DNA of 64,000 nucleotides from Vicingaceae bacterium (lineage in GTDB: Bacteria; Bacteroidota; Bacteroidia; Flavobacteriales_E; Vicingaceae): contig JAGYIE010000003.1 in the NCBI GenBank assembly GCA_018402765.1, forward strand, positions 62,001 to 126,000, given 5' to 3'. Under the pieces are notes generated by a model. The model saw only the letters and a program-made list of their open reading frames with translations, had not been told where the DNA came from and did not search any database. The number at the start of each line of letters is the position of its first letter. Positions within the stretch are counted from its first letter, which is position 1. The translations under genes and the position numbers were made by a program. Shown piece after piece: positions 63,797 through 64,000 of this stretch.

Positions 63797-64000
63797 TTAT
63801 TCTACAATCACCTTAATTGTTGTGCTCATTTGCTCACCATAACTTTGGTGATAGCCGTCTGCAAATTGCATTGTTAGAGTATGCTCTCCTTTTGGTAACT
63901 CTAATTCAGTTTCAGTTTGTCCTTTTCCATAGTGGATGTTTACTGAATCAGCGGGAACCATTGTTCCTTTTTCTAATGCACCGCCATTTATTATAACATG
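63797..64000 (-). CDS. DUF4399-like protein, C-terminal part (cut by window edge)
   Basis: On the minus strand the frame reads HVIINGGALEKGTMVPADSV, NIHYGKGQTETELELPKGEH, TLTMQFADGYHQSYGEQMST and TIKVIVE then a TAA stop. The HYGKGQTE and LQFADG-like HQSYG patterns are characteristic of DUF4399 as I remember it. Function is not established. The N-terminus lies beyond the window. A -like terminator follows its stop. Confidence 0.75.
   Translation of the reverse strand, partial: HVIINGGALEKGTMVPADSVNIHYGKGQTETELELPKGEHTLTMQFADGYHQSYGEQMSTTIKVIVE

Noticed and set aside
1-64000. CRISPR array, tRNA, rRNA, insertion sequence or prophage genes
   Set aside because: No direct-repeat series, tRNA-like cloverleaf, rRNA stretch, transposase or phage structural gene was recognised while reading through the window.

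Overview
The window looks like a chromosome segment of a Bacteroidota member, most likely a Flavobacteriales lineage. It is AT-rich. It carries type IX secretion/gliding components (PorU, PorV, a PorP/SprF protein, GldJ) and several secreted proteins with C-terminal T9SS sorting domains. Many genes are preceded by the Bacteroidota -7 promoter element TAnnTTTG. The family is not fixed by this evidence. I found no rRNA, tRNA, CRISPR array, intact insertion sequence or prophage.

Layout. 1-5.1 kb (minus): end of an exbB-exbD-tonB energy-transduction operon, a glutamate/leucine-type dehydrogenase with a NhaD Na+/H+ antiporter, and anmK. 5.2-7.7 kb: a short acyl-CoA dehydrogenase and murF. 7.7-15.5 kb: a T9SS block of gldJ and porP/sprF (minus) diverging from porU and porV (plus). 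15.5-19.3 kb: ispF, cdd, pdhA, pdhC. 19.3-25.9 kb: a cupredoxin lipoprotein, mtgA, a DUF6973-like protein, a small outer-membrane barrel, a LytS/LytTR two-component pair, a DUF1853 protein, an OmpH/Skp-like protein and a DUF4924 protein. 25.9-28.1 kb: an accessory patch with a decayed lipoprotein gene and an unknown membrane protein. 28.1-37.4 kb: M42 peptidase; two unknown genes, one kinase-like; a minus-strand fur-STAS-purA-OstA/LptA-like operon; a dead T9SS-cargo tail; and rel/spoT. 37.6-44.8 kb: both methylmalonyl-CoA mutase subunits, a SRPBCC/GyrI-like protein, an M23/LysM peptidase and a PorT-like barrel. 44.8-52.4 kb: a looser region with a ferredoxin-type reductase, an 1820-codon T9SS adhesin-like protein and gene remnants, ending at a junction where an MscS-type channel gene has lost its 5' end. 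53.6-61.4 kb (minus): a MarR-regulated fatty-acid beta-oxidation operon (marR, fadB-like, thiolase, long acyl-CoA dehydrogenase) and fadD. 61.5-64 kb: a cupin, a Kelch-like T9SS protein and a partial DUF4399 protein.

Functional themes are cell-surface secretion and envelope biogenesis, fatty-acid and propionyl-type carbon use (beta-oxidation, methylmalonyl-CoA mutase, pyruvate dehydrogenase) and stringent/metal regulation. The observations most worth a second look are the kinase-like unknown at 29969-31009 with its small partner, a palindrome over the marR promoter, the double-truncation junction near 52.35 kb, and two decayed surface-protein genes (26.4-27.2 kb and 34.8-35.2 kb). I did not find a clear, complete, undescribed system. 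The best candidates are inferences and are marked as such.
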